A stretch of 64,000 bases of DNA from Paraclostridium ghonii (GCF_030815085.1 NZ_JAUSWG010000008.1); one strand, 5' to 3'. Shown: positions 17,057-26,284, counted from the first letter of the stretch. A program made the numbers and translations. The notes: generated by a model not told the origin, from the letters alone.

Positions 17057-17194
17057 TTTTTGTAAAATAACAAAATAATTATAGAATATAAAAAAGACTT
17101 TAATAAGGTGAAGCATTGTTGATATAAAATATAAATTTAGTCTAGTAGATTGATTTAGTCTATCATTATGCTAAAATATATCAGAGGTGATTGC

Positions 17195-18013
17195 ATGGGA
17201 AAATATTTATCTATTGGCCAGATGGCTAAATTAAACAATATATCAGTTCAAACTCTTAGACATTATGAAAAATTGGAATTATTAATACCTTCATATACAA
17301 ATGAAAATACAGGGTATAGGTATTATTCTATGAAAGATTTTAATACTATAGACTTAATAAAACAATGTAAAGCTATGGGAATGTCATTGGAAGAGATAAA
17401 AGATGTAACTAATAATTATAAGTCTTTAGAATCTATTGTTAATATACTTGGAAATCAAAAACAAATAATAACTGAAAAAATAAAAGAGTTAGAAAATATA
17501 AAAAATAAAATTGAATCTCTTGAAAATAAGATAGGTATTTCATTAGAAAAAGGTCTTAATAATGTATTTGTAAAAAATAATGAAGAAAGAAAGTTTAAGA
17601 TATATAATTATAAAGATCGATATACTGATGAGTTTGAAATTAATTTAAGAAAAGTATTATTAGAAGTAGAAATAGATTATGAAAATGTAAATGCAGAAAT
17701 AGCATTTACAACTTCCTATAAAGATATGAAAGTAAATCAAAATGTGATTTATAAAAATGTAATGATAAATTTGGGAGAGGATAAAAACTTTACAGATGAA
17801 AAGATAATAATCATACCAAAAGGAAGATATTTAACTATGTATTTTGATGATGCTTATAGAGATGCTGGTAAATACTATAATGTAATTATGCAATATATAA
17901 AAGAAAATAAAATCGAGACTATAGGTGATTTTCACGAAATATATATAATGACTAGAGTTGGTATGGATGGAAAAGAAAAGTCACTTGGACAAATAGAAAT
18001 ATTAATGAAATAA
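17195..18013 (+). CDS. MerR-family multidrug-responsive regulator
   Basis: 272 residues from the ATG at 17195, with GAGGTGA just upstream. An N-terminal winged helix (YLSIGQMAKLNNISVQTLRH, then NTGYRYYSMKDF), a coiled-coil linker around 80-120, and a C-terminal effector domain of GyrI type (ending EIYIMTRVG). It is built like the regulator at 2365-3174. It most likely controls the MATE gene immediately upstream through the 19-bp-spacer promoter at 15557. TTGATT-N16-TAAAAT upstream could be its own promoter, flanked by a repeated TTTAGTCTA. Confidence 0.87.
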   Translation: MGKYLSIGQMAKLNNISVQTLRHYEKLELLIPSYTNENTGYRYYSMKDFNTIDLIKQCKAMGMSLEEIKDVTNNYKSLESIVNILGNQKQIITEKIKELENIKNKIESLENKIGISLEKGLNNVFVKNNEERKFKIYNYKDRYTDEFEINLRKVLLEVEIDYENVNAEIAFTTSYKDMKVNQNVIYKNVMINLGEDKNFTDEKIIIIPKGRYLTMYFDDAYRDAGKYYNVIMQYIKENKIETIGDFHEIYIMTRVGMDGKEKSLGQIEILMK

Positions 18014-18053
18014 AACAGCTGGTATCTATTAGATTGCCAGCTATTTTATTTTT
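18014..18053 (+). terminator. Rho-independent terminator of the MerR gene
   Basis: AGCTGG (18017-18022) and CCAGCT (18037-18042) with weaker flanking pairs, then a T-rich stretch. Confidence 0.7.
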
Positions 18054-18076
18054 AAACTACAAAAAAATGTTTCATA

Positions 18077-18098
18077 ATACCCTTGGGGGGTATATAAT
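18077..18098 (+). promoter_or_regulatory. CsoR-like operator over the -10 of the copper ATPase gene
   Basis: ATACCC-TTGGG-GGGTAT (18077-18093) is a G/C-tract pseudo-palindrome like the CsoR box before Bacillus copZA, and it overlaps TATAAT (18093-18098). CsoR would repress until Cu(I) binds it. No csoR gene is in this window. Confidence 0.75.
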
Positions 18099-18137
18099 GA
18101 TATTATAACAAATTAAATTTGAGGAAGGTGAAAGCAC

Positions 18138-20648
18138 ATGGGTATAAATATAAAAAAAGATACTTATAAAATAACCGGTATGAATTGAGCATCTTGTGCA
18201 AAAGCTGTTGAGAAGGCAGTTAAAAAAATAGATGGGGTAGAAAGTCAAAGTGTAAATATAGCAACAGAAAAAATGGATATAGAGTATGACCAAAGCAAAG
18301 TTAAGTTAGAAGATATAAAAAATGCTATAGAAAAAGCTGGGTATGGAATAAGAGAAGAATCGCAAAATAAAAAACTATCTAAAAAAGTAGATATGAAAAT
18401 AGAAGGAATGACATGCCAATCTTGTGCAAAAGCTGTTGAGAAAGCAGTTAAAAAAATAGATGGAATAAAAACTATAAATGTAAATATAGCAACAGATAAA
18501 GCTACAATAGAGTATGATTCATCTAAAGTAAAGCCATATCAAGTTAAAGTAGCTATAGAAAAAGTTGGTTATAAGGTTATAGAAAAAGTTAAGGATAATA
18601 ATATAGATGAAGAACAGATAATGAAAGAAAAAGAAATAAAAGTCCTTAAAGGTAAGTTAATAATATCAATAATATTTGCTATTCCTCTACTTTATATAGC
18701 TATGGGGCCAATGATAGCAAAGCCTTTTGGACCATTACCTATACCAGCGTTTATAAATCCAATTAATAACTCTCTAAATTATGCATTAGTACAACTGCTA
18801 TTAGTAATACCCATAATAGTAGCAGGGAACAAATTTTATATAAATGGAACTAAAGCATTAATAACTAAAAGTCCAAACATGGATTCTTTAGTTGCGATAG
18901 GTACAGCTTCTGCACTTATATATAGTGTATATACGACTATTCAAATTGCTACAGGCAAAGTTGGACATATAGGTGGGCATGATCATCAACTATACTATGA
19001 AAGTGCAGGTATAATAATAGCATTAATATTACTTGGGAAATACTTAGAAACAAGATCTAAAGGAAAAACTTCAGAAGCTATAAAAACTCTTATTAGATTA
19101 CAGCCTAAAACTGCTATAATAATGAAAAACTCACAGGAGTTAGAAATACCAATTGATGAAGTTGAAGAGGGAGATATAATAGTAGTAAAGCCAGGAAGTA
19201 AGATACCTGTAGATGGTATAGTAATAGAAGGACATACACTAGTAGATGAATCAATGCTTACAGGAGAAAGTATACCAGTTGAGAAAAAAATTGGAGATAA
19301 AGTAACTGGAGCTAGTATAAATAAAAATGGTAATATAAAATTTAAAGCAGAGAAAGTAGGTAGTGATACTGCTCTTGCTCAAATTATAAAATTAGTAGAA
19401 GATGCACAAGGAAGCAAAGCTCCTATAGCAAAACTAGCAGATACTGTTTCTGGATATTTTGTTCCAGCAGTTTTAGCTATAGCTACAATAAGTACTTTAC
19501 TGTGGTTTTTTGTAGGAGGAAAAGATTTAGTATTTTCTTTAACAATATTTATTTCAATATTAGTTATAGCATGCCCATGTGCATTAGGACTTGCAACACC
19601 AACAGCTATAATGGTTGGAACAGGCAAAGGGGCAGAAAATGGTATTTTAATAAAAGGTGGAGAAGCACTAGAATCTGCACATAAAATCAATACTATAATA
19701 TTTGATAAAACAGGAACTATAACACAAGGAAAACCTGTTGTGACAGATATAATAACTAATGGCATAGTTAGTGAAAATGAACTTCTTCAAATTGCGGCAA
19801 GTGCAGAAAAAGGATCAGAGCATCCACTTGGAGAGGCTATAGTAAAAAAAGGTGAAGAAGAAAATTTAGAAATTTTAAATATAAGTAACTTTAATTCTAT
19901 AACAGGACATGGGATAGAAGTTACAATGAATGAAAAGGAAATATTATTAGGTAATAAAAAACTGATGCATGATAAAAACATAAGTATAAATGAGTTAGAA
20001 TCAAACTCAGACAAATTAGCAATTGAAGGTAAAACTCCTATGTATATATCTATTGATAATAAGTTGGCAGGGATAATTGCAGTTTCTGATATAGTTAAAG
20101 AAAGTAGCAAAAAAGCAGTAGATAGGTTGCATGAAATGGGAATTCAGGTTGCTATGGTTACTGGAGATAACGAAAAGACAGCAATTGCAATAGCAAATCA
20201 AGTAGGGATAGACATAGTCCTAGCTGAAGTGTTACCTGAGGATAAAGCTAACGAGATAAAAAAACTTCAAGATAAAGGGAAATTTGTAGCTATGGTAGGT
20301 GATGGAATTAATGATGCACCTGCATTAGCTAAAGCAGATATAGGAATTGCTATAGGAAGCGGGACTGATGTTGCAATTGAATCTGCAAATATTGTTTTAA
20401 TGAAAAGTGATTTAATGGATGTTTCTACAGCTATTAAATTAAGTAAAGAAACAATTAAAAATATTAAACAAAATTTATTTTGGGCATTTGGGTACAACAC
20501 AATAGGTATACCTGTAGCTGCAGGATTATTATATTTATTTGGAGGACCTTTATTAAACCCTATGATAGCAGCAGCAGCTATGAGTTTAAGTTCAGTATCT
20601 GTAGTTAGCAATGCATTAAGATTAAAAAATTTCAAAACATATAAATAG
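18138..20648 (+). CDS. copA: Copper-translocating P1B-type ATPase with in-frame TGA (candidate selenoprotein)
   Basis: 836 codons if the TGA at 18186 is read. It has two N-terminal HMA domains: the first (residues 8-74) has its metal motif as GMN-TGA-ASC (position 17 then Cys20), the second is GMTCQSC (Cys93, Cys96). Then come eight membrane spans, TGES, the CPC metal site near 479-481, the phosphorylated Asp523 in DKTGT, the HP motif SEHPLG, GDGINDAP near 722, and the YN and MSLSS motifs of Cu(I) pumps. AGGAAGGTGA lies before the ATG at 18138, while downstream ATGs (18273, 18393) lack a ribosome site and would remove HMA1. I read TGA as selenocysteine; a nonsense mutation is the alternative. 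Confidence 0.85.
18186..18221 (+). other. In-frame TGA codon with SECIS-like hairpin
   Basis: TGA at 18186-18188 replaces the first Cys codon of MxCxxC. A 7-bp stem with three GU pairs (18203-18209 with 18215-18221) has a GAGAA loop starting 21 nt after the TGA, with G first in the loop, as bacterial SECIS models expect. The Cys-coding second HMA repeat has nearly the same hairpin, so the hairpin alone is not proof. Confidence 0.55.
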
Positions 20649-20656
20649 ATCTAGAT

Positions 20657-20688
20657 AAAAAGAATAGTTAATTTTAACTATTCTTTTT
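20657..20688 (+). terminator. Rho-independent terminator of the copper ATPase gene
   Basis: AAAAAGAATAGTTA, short loop, TAACTATTCTTTTT. Confidence 0.88.
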
Positions 20689-20754
20689 ATTTTTAATTTA
20701 TAAATTTAGAGTAGTAAATATAGTTTTATAATTAGATTTATTGTTATTATCAAA

Positions 20755-20810
20755 ACAACAATTGTATGGGTACAATAATTGTTGTATATTTGAATACGTT
20801 TATTTATAAT
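20755..20810 (+). promoter_or_regulatory. Promoter with overlapping inverted repeat, ECF S-component gene
   Basis: TTGTAT (20782-20787), 17-bp spacer, TATAAT (20805-20810). A 31-bp imperfect inverted repeat (20755-20785; arms about ACAACAATTGTA and TACAATaATTGTTGT) runs into the -35, which suggests a repressor or activator site. I see no riboswitch core in the leader. Confidence 0.55.
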
Positions 20811-20846
20811 TAAAACATAAGTAATTGATATGGGAGGTAAGATACT

Positions 20847-21359
20847 ATGCATGAAGATACGAGAAAGACAGTATTAAAGGGGTTGATGATAGCTTTGGTT
20901 TGTATTGCTACTATGAGCATACAAATTCCAATACCTGGAACGGATGGGTACATTAATATTGGAGATAGTGTAATCTTTATTTCAGCTATACTATTTGGAC
21001 CTATTACAGGTATGATAGCAGGTGGGATAGGTTCGGCTTTTGCGGATATCTTAAGTGGTTATGCTCATTGGGCAATATTTACACTTGTTATAAAAGGGTT
21101 AGAGGGATATTTGGTTGGAGTATTAATAAAAAATCATACTACAGTTATAAAAAGCATATTTTCAACTGGAGCAGGAACTATAGTTATGGTAATTGGATAT
21201 TTTATAGCGGGTATAATATTAAAAGGTAGCATTATAATTTCTGCAGCTTCTATACCGGCTAATTTAATACAAGGTGTAGTAAGTATGGTAATAGCAGTTC
21301 CGTTAGCATATTCTTTAAGCAAAGTAAAATACGTAAAAATGTTTAAAGCTCATTCTTAA
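20847..21359 (+). CDS. ECF transporter S component
   Basis: A 170-residue protein with about six membrane spans. The N-terminal KGLMIALVCIATM helix (alanine/small-residue face that contacts EcfT), the INIGDSVIFISAILFGP segment, and GGIGSAFADILSGY match the ECF S-component fold (riboflavin/pyrimidine-precursor-like branch). It would bind a vitamin or cofactor precursor and share a T and A1A2 module encoded elsewhere. The ligand is not determined by sequence or context. It is monocistronic, with GGGAGGT before the ATG. Confidence 0.85.
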   Translation: MHEDTRKTVLKGLMIALVCIATMSIQIPIPGTDGYINIGDSVIFISAILFGPITGMIAGGIGSAFADILSGYAHWAIFTLVIKGLEGYLVGVLIKNHTTVIKSIFSTGAGTIVMVIGYFIAGIILKGSIIISAASIPANLIQGVVSMVIAVPLAYSLSKVKYVKMFKAHS

Positions 21360-21383
21360 AATTTAAAATAAAAAAATTAAAAT

Positions 21384-21432
21384 AAAGAAGCAATGTGAAT
21401 TAAATTTATAGTTCACTTGCTTCTTTTATTTT
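21384..21432 (+). terminator. Rho-independent terminator
   Basis: AAGAAGCAAxGTGAA and TTCACxTGCTTCTT arms, about 12-nt loop, T-rich tail. Confidence 0.8.
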
Positions 21433-21506
21433 TAGAAAAAAATGTTTAAATTTTAACATAATTGCTTTTCTCTATATTTACAAATGGATCCATAGATATT
21501 TACAAC

Positions 21507-21535
21507 TTTACATATTTATACAATTTTCATACAAT
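21507..21535 (+). promoter_or_regulatory. SigA-type promoter of the NhaC gene
   Basis: TTTACA (21507-21512), 17-bp spacer, TACAAT (21530-21535), 50 nt before the start codon. Confidence 0.65.
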
Positions 21536-21585
21536 AGATGTTGGGTTAAGGGATGAGTTATAAATTTTAAGGGAGAGGAAAAATA

Positions 21586-22932
21586 ATGGAAAATATAAGC
21601 AATAATAAGTCTAATCAAAAAAAAGGAAGTGCTATAGCATTACTTCCAATTGGTGTATTTTTAGTGCTATTTTTAGGAAGTGGTATTATAACAGGAGATT
21701 TTTATAAAATGCCAGCATTAACTGCATTTATAATTGCAGCTGTAGTGGCATTTATAATCAACCCAAAAGAATCTTTAGATAATAAAATGGATATTTTTTG
21801 CAAAAATGCTGGAGATAGCAATATAGTAATAATGGTTGTAATATTCTTATTAGCAGGAGCTTTTGGAAGTGTGGCTAAAGCTATGGGAGGAGTTGATTCA
21901 ACTGTAAATCTAAGTTTGGCAATTTTACCACCTAGTTTCTTAGTTCCAGGCTTATTTTTAGTGGTATGTTTTATATCTACTTCTATGGGAACATCTGTTG
22001 GAACAGTATCGGCATTAACTCCAATAGCAATAGGACTTTCTCAAAAAACTGGAATAGAATTAGAACTATTAGTAGCAATAATAGTTGGAGGAGCTATGGT
22101 TGGAGATAGTTTATCAATAATATCTGATACAACTATAGCAGCGGCAAGTACACAGGGATGCCAGATGAAAGATAAAGTGAAAATGAACTTTTTTGTTATA
22201 CTCCCAGCAGCTCTATTAAGTTTTATAATAATATCTGTAATGACAGCTGGAACAGCAGCATCAGCTCAAGCTGGACCATATGAAATAATAAAAGTTGTAC
22301 CTTATGTAGCAGTATTAGTTGGAGCTTTAGCAGGAGCTAATGTTTTTGTAATTCTTGCAGGAGGAGTTGTATTTGCAGGGGGTATAGGTATTTTTACAGG
22401 AACTTTAAATATGTGGCAATTTATAGAAGCTGTATCTAAAGGAATGGCAGGAATGCAAGAGTTATGTATCCTAGTTTTAGTAGTAGGTGGCGTTGTAGGA
22501 TTAATAAAACACAATGGAGGTATAGACTTCATCTTAAATTTTGTTACAAGTAAAATAAAAAGTCCAATTGGAGCTAAATTTGGAATAGCTTTAATTGCAA
22601 GTATAATAGATTTATGTACAGCAAATAATACAATAACTATAATAACAGCAGGGCCTTTAGCTAAGGATATTGGAGTTAAGTATAAACTTGATCCAAGAAA
22701 AATAGCGAGTATATTAGACTTATTCTCATCATGTTGGCAAGGTATGATACCTTATGGAGCTCAAATATTAACTGCGGTTGGAATAGCTGGAGTTTCATCT
22801 ATAGGAGTAATTAGATATTTATACTATCCTATATTTTTATTAATATTTGCAAGTATATCTTTAGTAATTGATTTTCCAGCATTAAGCTTTAAAAAAGAAG
22901 ATAAAAAGAAAGCAGAACAAGTTAAAATATAA
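21586..22932 (+). CDS. NhaC-family Na+/H+ antiporter
   Basis: A 448-residue protein with about eleven spans. GTSVGTVSALTPIAIGLS near 140 and GGAMVGDSLSIISDTTIAAA near 170-190 are the conserved transport-core segments of NhaC. It is also related to amino-acid/metabolite exchangers of the same fold, so the substrate could be other than Na+/H+. GGGAGAGG precedes the ATG. It stands alone between its promoter and a strong terminator. Confidence 0.83.
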   Translation: MENISNNKSNQKKGSAIALLPIGVFLVLFLGSGIITGDFYKMPALTAFIIAAVVAFIINPKESLDNKMDIFCKNAGDSNIVIMVVIFLLAGAFGSVAKAMGGVDSTVNLSLAILPPSFLVPGLFLVVCFISTSMGTSVGTVSALTPIAIGLSQKTGIELELLVAIIVGGAMVGDSLSIISDTTIAAASTQGCQMKDKVKMNFFVILPAALLSFIIISVMTAGTAASAQAGPYEIIKVVPYVAVLVGALAGANVFVILAGGVVFAGGIGIFTGTLNMWQFIEAVSKGMAGMQELCILVLVVGGVVGLIKHNGGIDFILNFVTSKIKSPIGAKFGIALIASIIDLCTANNTITIITAGPLAKDIGVKYKLDPRKIASILDLFSSCWQGMIPYGAQILTAVGIAGVSSIGVIRYLYYPIFLLIFASISLVIDFPALSFKKEDKKKAEQVKI

Positions 22933-22935
22933 TAA

Positions 22936-22973
22936 AAATAAATGGTACTTAAATTTAAGTACCATTTATTTTT
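22936..22973. terminator. Bidirectional terminator
   Basis: A perfect inverted repeat centred on TTAAATTTAA (arms AAATAAATGGTACTTAA and its complement) with A and T tracts on both sides, between the NhaC gene (+) and the convergent small membrane gene (-). Confidence 0.88.
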
Positions 22974-22986
22974 GCATTTATATATG

Positions 22987-23448
22987 CTAAATTCCACATT
23001 CTTTAGGTTTTATATATTTTAATATAAAGCTTTTACTATGGCCAACTAACCATATGCATATCCATGTTACTAAAAATGCAATTCCTAGCTCAAATATATC
23101 TATCATAGAAAGGCTAATTCTCATAAGTAACATATAGCAAGTTATCATAAAAACTATGTAATTAGCACTAAATAGCAAGTCTACTAATTTTTCAGACCAT
23201 CCATCTAAATACGACTTACGTGATTTAAAAACCTTACAACTAATATTTTTCATTTCTGAAAAAATAGAGTAAATTGAATAAATTAGTATTGAAACTGAAA
23301 AAACGCTTATGCTATATGGAATTTTGTAAAAGAAGCTTATCACCCCTGATAAAGCTAAAATAAACAAACATAGTAGGACTTTTTTTAGTAAATATTTAAT
23401 AAATATAAATCCTAATATACATGCTATTAAAATCAATATTAATTCCAA
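22987..23448 (-). CDS. Hypothetical four-span membrane protein
   Basis: A 153-residue hydrophobic protein with about four membrane spans: two at the N-terminus (residues 1-55), then a polar loop with KVFKSRKSYLDGW, and two more (about 95-140). I do not recognise a family. It lies downstream of and on the same strand as the HExxH membrane protein, 72 nt away, so the two are probably co-transcribed and may act together. Confidence 0.65.
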   Translation of the reverse strand: MELILILIACILGFIFIKYLLKKVLLCLFILALSGVISFFYKIPYSISVFSVSILIYSIYSIFSEMKNISCKVFKSRKSYLDGWSEKLVDLLFSANYIVFMITCYMLLMRISLSMIDIFELGIAFLVTWICIWLVGHSKSFILKYIKPKECGI

Positions 23449-23520
23449 AATATCAACCCTTTCTAAACTTGTAAATAACGAAATATCATTATATATTATT
23501 TTCTAAATTATAACAAATAC

Positions 23521-24348
23521 TCATTTTTTTATAATATTTATAAAAAACGAGATAAAAAGTGTTAACAATGAAAAAATTAAACCTACTAGTAAAAATAAAA
23601 ATACATAAACATTGAATTTAAAGATTAAAATATTTTCAAAAAAGTTAGCTTGATTAAATAAATTGATAAAAAGTGTGAATACAAAAACTAACATGAAACA
23701 AAATACAAAACCTTTGAAGCTACCTTTTAAATCAGCAAAACTTAAGCTCATATGAGTAGATATAGAATATATACAAAATAACATAATAAAGTGATTAATA
23801 TCAAATAAATATTTCAAAGATAATACATGCTTTAAAATCGAAAAAATATCTTCAATTAAAAGATAAAAGCATTTTAAATAATCAGATGAGTTGAGAAGAT
23901 TTATATATAAATCTGTATGTATGTTATTCATAATCATTATATAAGTATCATTAGAAAATATTATCAAAATTATCCATATAGTTAAAGTACCAAAAACCAT
24001 TGGGGCAATACCTATAAAAAAATTACCAACCTGTTGATATAAGCTATTGGGATTGTAAATATGTCTTACGTAGCCTAACACTCCATCTTCTTTATATTTT
24101 AAAGGTCTAAATAATTCAACTTTAATTATTTTATGATTAAATATAAAGGCCATTAACATATGACTAAGTTCATGAACTACAGTTCCTATAAATCCAGTAA
24201 ATACTATGAAATTTATTCCTAATGATTGTTGTATTAATTGATTGTTTTTTGATTCAATTAAATTCAATACAATACCGAAGATTATAAAAACACCTAAGAT
24301 ACTACTCAAATTAAAAAAACTTTCTATAAAAGTGTTAAAAAAAATCAT
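23521..24348 (-). CDS. Membrane protein with HExxH site (M50-like metalloprotease candidate)
   Basis: 275 residues from the ATG at 24348; the in-frame ATG 6 nt earlier sits almost on top of GAGGTA, so the second has better spacing. Around residue 60 is TVVHELSHMLMAFIF, an HExxH inside a membrane span, followed by a GIAPMVFG segment like the region after the active site in M50/SpoIVFB relatives. About seven spans. The third metal ligand is not obvious. It might be an intramembrane protease or a non-catalytic relative. It precedes the small membrane gene at 22987 and is divergent from the two-component system at 24495. Confidence 0.6.
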   Translation of the reverse strand: MIFFNTFIESFFNLSSILGVFIIFGIVLNLIESKNNQLIQQSLGINFIVFTGFIGTVVHELSHMLMAFIFNHKIIKVELFRPLKYKEDGVLGYVRHIYNPNSLYQQVGNFFIGIAPMVFGTLTIWIILIIFSNDTYIMIMNNIHTDLYINLLNSSDYLKCFYLLIEDIFSILKHVLSLKYLFDINHFIMLFCIYSISTHMSLSFADLKGSFKGFVFCFMLVFVFTLFINLFNQANFFENILIFKFNVYVFLFLLVGLIFSLLTLFISFFINIIKK

Positions 24349-24494
24349 ATACATTACCTCGTTTTATTGACATAAGTGAATTTTATTATAATATATTATC
24401 ACAACTATACACATTATATCAAAAATTATTACATTTTGTATTATGTTATAATATATAATTGGTAAAATATACAAAATATATTAAGGAGAGTATT

Positions 24495-25172
24495 ATGGTA
24501 GATATTTTTATAGTAGAAGATGACAAAGCATTAAGTAGAGAAATTAAAATGTGTCTAAGTAAATGGGGATACAACACACATGAAGTAAAAAATTTAGATA
24601 ACATAACAGAAGAAGTTATATCAGTAAATCCTAAGCTAGTATTAATGGATATAAACTTACCATTTTATGATGGCTTTTACTGGTGTAATCAAATAAGAAA
24701 TATTTTGAAAGTACCAATAATATTTATATCATCAAGAGACAATGATATGGACATTGTTATGTCTATAAATATGGGTGCTGACGATTATATAGTAAAGCCA
24801 TTCTCAACACAAGTTTTAGTTGCAAAGGTACAAGCAATCCTTAGAAGGACATATTCATATAACAATTTATTAAAAAGCGATATTATAAAGTATAAAGATG
24901 TAACCTTAAATGTTTTAGAAAGCAAAATATATTTTAAAGATAATTCTGTGGAACTTAGCAAAAACGAATTTAAGATAATCAACATACTAATGAACAACCA
25001 AGGAAATATAGTTAATAGAGATACAATTATAGAAGAATTATGGGATAGTGAAGAGTTTATAAGTGAAAATACTTTAACTGTAAATATAAATAGGCTTAGA
25101 AAAACTCTAGAAAATGTAGGGCTAAAAGATTTTATAGTTACTAAAAAAGGTCAGGGGTACTGTGTAAAATGA
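24495..25172 (+). CDS. OmpR-family response regulator, BceR-like
   Basis: 225 residues from the ATG at 24495 (AGGAGAG just upstream). A receiver domain with acidic EDD near residues 7-8, the phospho-acceptor Asp in LVLMDINLPFYDG near 51, and the conserved Lys in YIVKPF; then a winged-helix domain (LSKNEFKIINILM, ending VTKKGQGYCVK). The FYDGFYWC segment is typical of BceR/VirR regulators of peptide resistance. The stop overlaps the kinase start (ATGA). The downstream ABC genes are the likely target. Confidence 0.9.
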   Translation: MVDIFIVEDDKALSREIKMCLSKWGYNTHEVKNLDNITEEVISVNPKLVLMDINLPFYDGFYWCNQIRNILKVPIIFISSRDNDMDIVMSINMGADDYIVKPFSTQVLVAKVQAILRRTYSYNNLLKSDIIKYKDVTLNVLESKIYFKDNSVELSKNEFKIINILMNNQGNIVNRDTIIEELWDSEEFISENTLTVNINRLRKTLENVGLKDFIVTKKGQGYCVK

Positions 25173-26182
25173 ATTTAAAAAGTTATATAAAGAAAATAAG
25201 ATTATCCATATATTTAGTTATATTTATAATAATTACAGTTAATATAAATATAATTTTAGATATTAGATTAGAAGAAGCTTTAAGTAGTCTAGTATACATA
25301 GATACAATGATTTTAATTATGTGTACCCTGTTTTTTATACTAGGATATCGTAGTTATATAAAAGATTATAAAAGTTTATTTGATTATATAAATAATAATA
25401 AAAATTGTAAATTTAAAAATGATAAATTAAAAGAAGTCATAGATAGAAATTTCTTAGAAAATGAAAAGGTAGTAGAAAGTTTAAGGAAAGAAATAGAAGA
25501 AATAAATGACTATATGACAAAGTGGATACACGAGATAAAAATACCTATTACAGTTTTAGAAATTATTAGTCAACGTGTTAGAGAAATAGAAAGTAGCACT
25601 TCAAATAGTTTTGATTTACATAAACAAATAAATATTGAACTTAAAAGAATTGATAATCTAGTTCAACAAGCTCTATATATTAGTAAATGTGGAGATTATA
25701 GTTCAAGCTTTTTAATAGAGGAAATTAATTTGGATAAATTAGTAAAAGAGATTATAAAAAAGAATAAATACTTATTTATATATAACAGCATAGAACTAAA
25801 AATAGGAAATTTAAATAAAAACATATTAAGTGATAAAAAATGGATTATGCATATAATTGAACAGATAATAAATAATTCTTGCAAATATATTAAAGAAAAT
25901 GGAATTGTAGAAATTTATATTCAAAATGAAGATAATGGAATAGAGCTTCATATTAAGGATAATGGAATTGGGATAAAAAAAGAAGATATAAATAGAGTAT
26001 TTGATAAGGGATATGTAGGAAAACATAAAGAAATAACAAAATCTACAGGTATGGGATTATATATATCAAAGAAAATATTAAATAAATTAAGCCATGATAT
26101 AACTATAAAGTCAAAAGAAAATGAGTTTTGTGATGTATGTATAACATTTTATAATTTATCAGATTACTTCAATGTTACATAA
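25169..26182 (+). CDS. Intramembrane-sensing histidine kinase, BceS-like
   Basis: A 337-residue kinase with two N-terminal spans (about 13-33 and 40-58) and almost no extracellular loop, as in BceS kinases that sense through their ABC transporter. The phospho-acceptor His is in MTKWIHEIKIPI near residue 122. An HATPase domain follows, with the N box at IINNSC, DNGIGI and GMGLYIS. It overlaps the response regulator gene by 4 nt. Its stop codon lies inside the likely operator of the transporter genes downstream. Confidence 0.9.
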   Translation: MNLKSYIKKIRLSIYLVIFIIITVNINIILDIRLEEALSSLVYIDTMILIMCTLFFILGYRSYIKDYKSLFDYINNNKNCKFKNDKLKEVIDRNFLENEKVVESLRKEIEEINDYMTKWIHEIKIPITVLEIISQRVREIESSTSNSFDLHKQINIELKRIDNLVQQALYISKCGDYSSSFLIEEINLDKLVKEIIKKNKYLFIYNSIELKIGNLNKNILSDKKWIMHIIEQIINNSCKYIKENGIVEIYIQNEDNGIELHIKDNGIGIKKEDINRVFDKGYVGKHKEITKSTGMGLYISKKILNKLSHDITIKSKENEFCDVCITFYNLSDYFNVT

Positions 26183-26188
26183 GTGTAA
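26175..26188 (+). promoter_or_regulatory. BceR-type operator of the ABC genes
   Basis: TTACA-TAAG-TGTAA is a perfect 5-4-5 dyad that fits the TNACA-N4-TGTAA pattern I recall for BceR-like regulators. It overlaps the kinase stop codon (26180-26182). A TACAAT -10 (26243-26248) with a poor -35 lies about 55 bp downstream, as for an activator-dependent promoter. Confidence 0.65.
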
Positions 26189-26234
26189 TGTTTAACCTTT
26201 AAATTGTAAGGAAGATGGATAGATTGCAAAATAA

Positions 26235-26263
26235 TTAGCTTATACAATATAAGTATAAACTAA
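26235..26263 (+). promoter_or_regulatory. Inverted repeat in the bceA-like leader
   Basis: TTAGCTTATAC (26235-26245) and GTATAAACTAA (26253-26263), one mismatch. It overlaps the predicted -10, so it is either a second regulatory site or the 5'-end hairpin of the transporter mRNA. Confidence 0.4.
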
Positions 26264-26284
26264 TTAAAACTTGGAGGTTAAGGT

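Noticed and set aside
18273..20648. Copper ATPase gene starting at ATG 18273
   Set aside because: No ribosome site precedes 18273, it cuts the first HMA domain in half, and the frame upstream to 18138 encodes matching HMA sequence behind a good Shine-Dalgarno.
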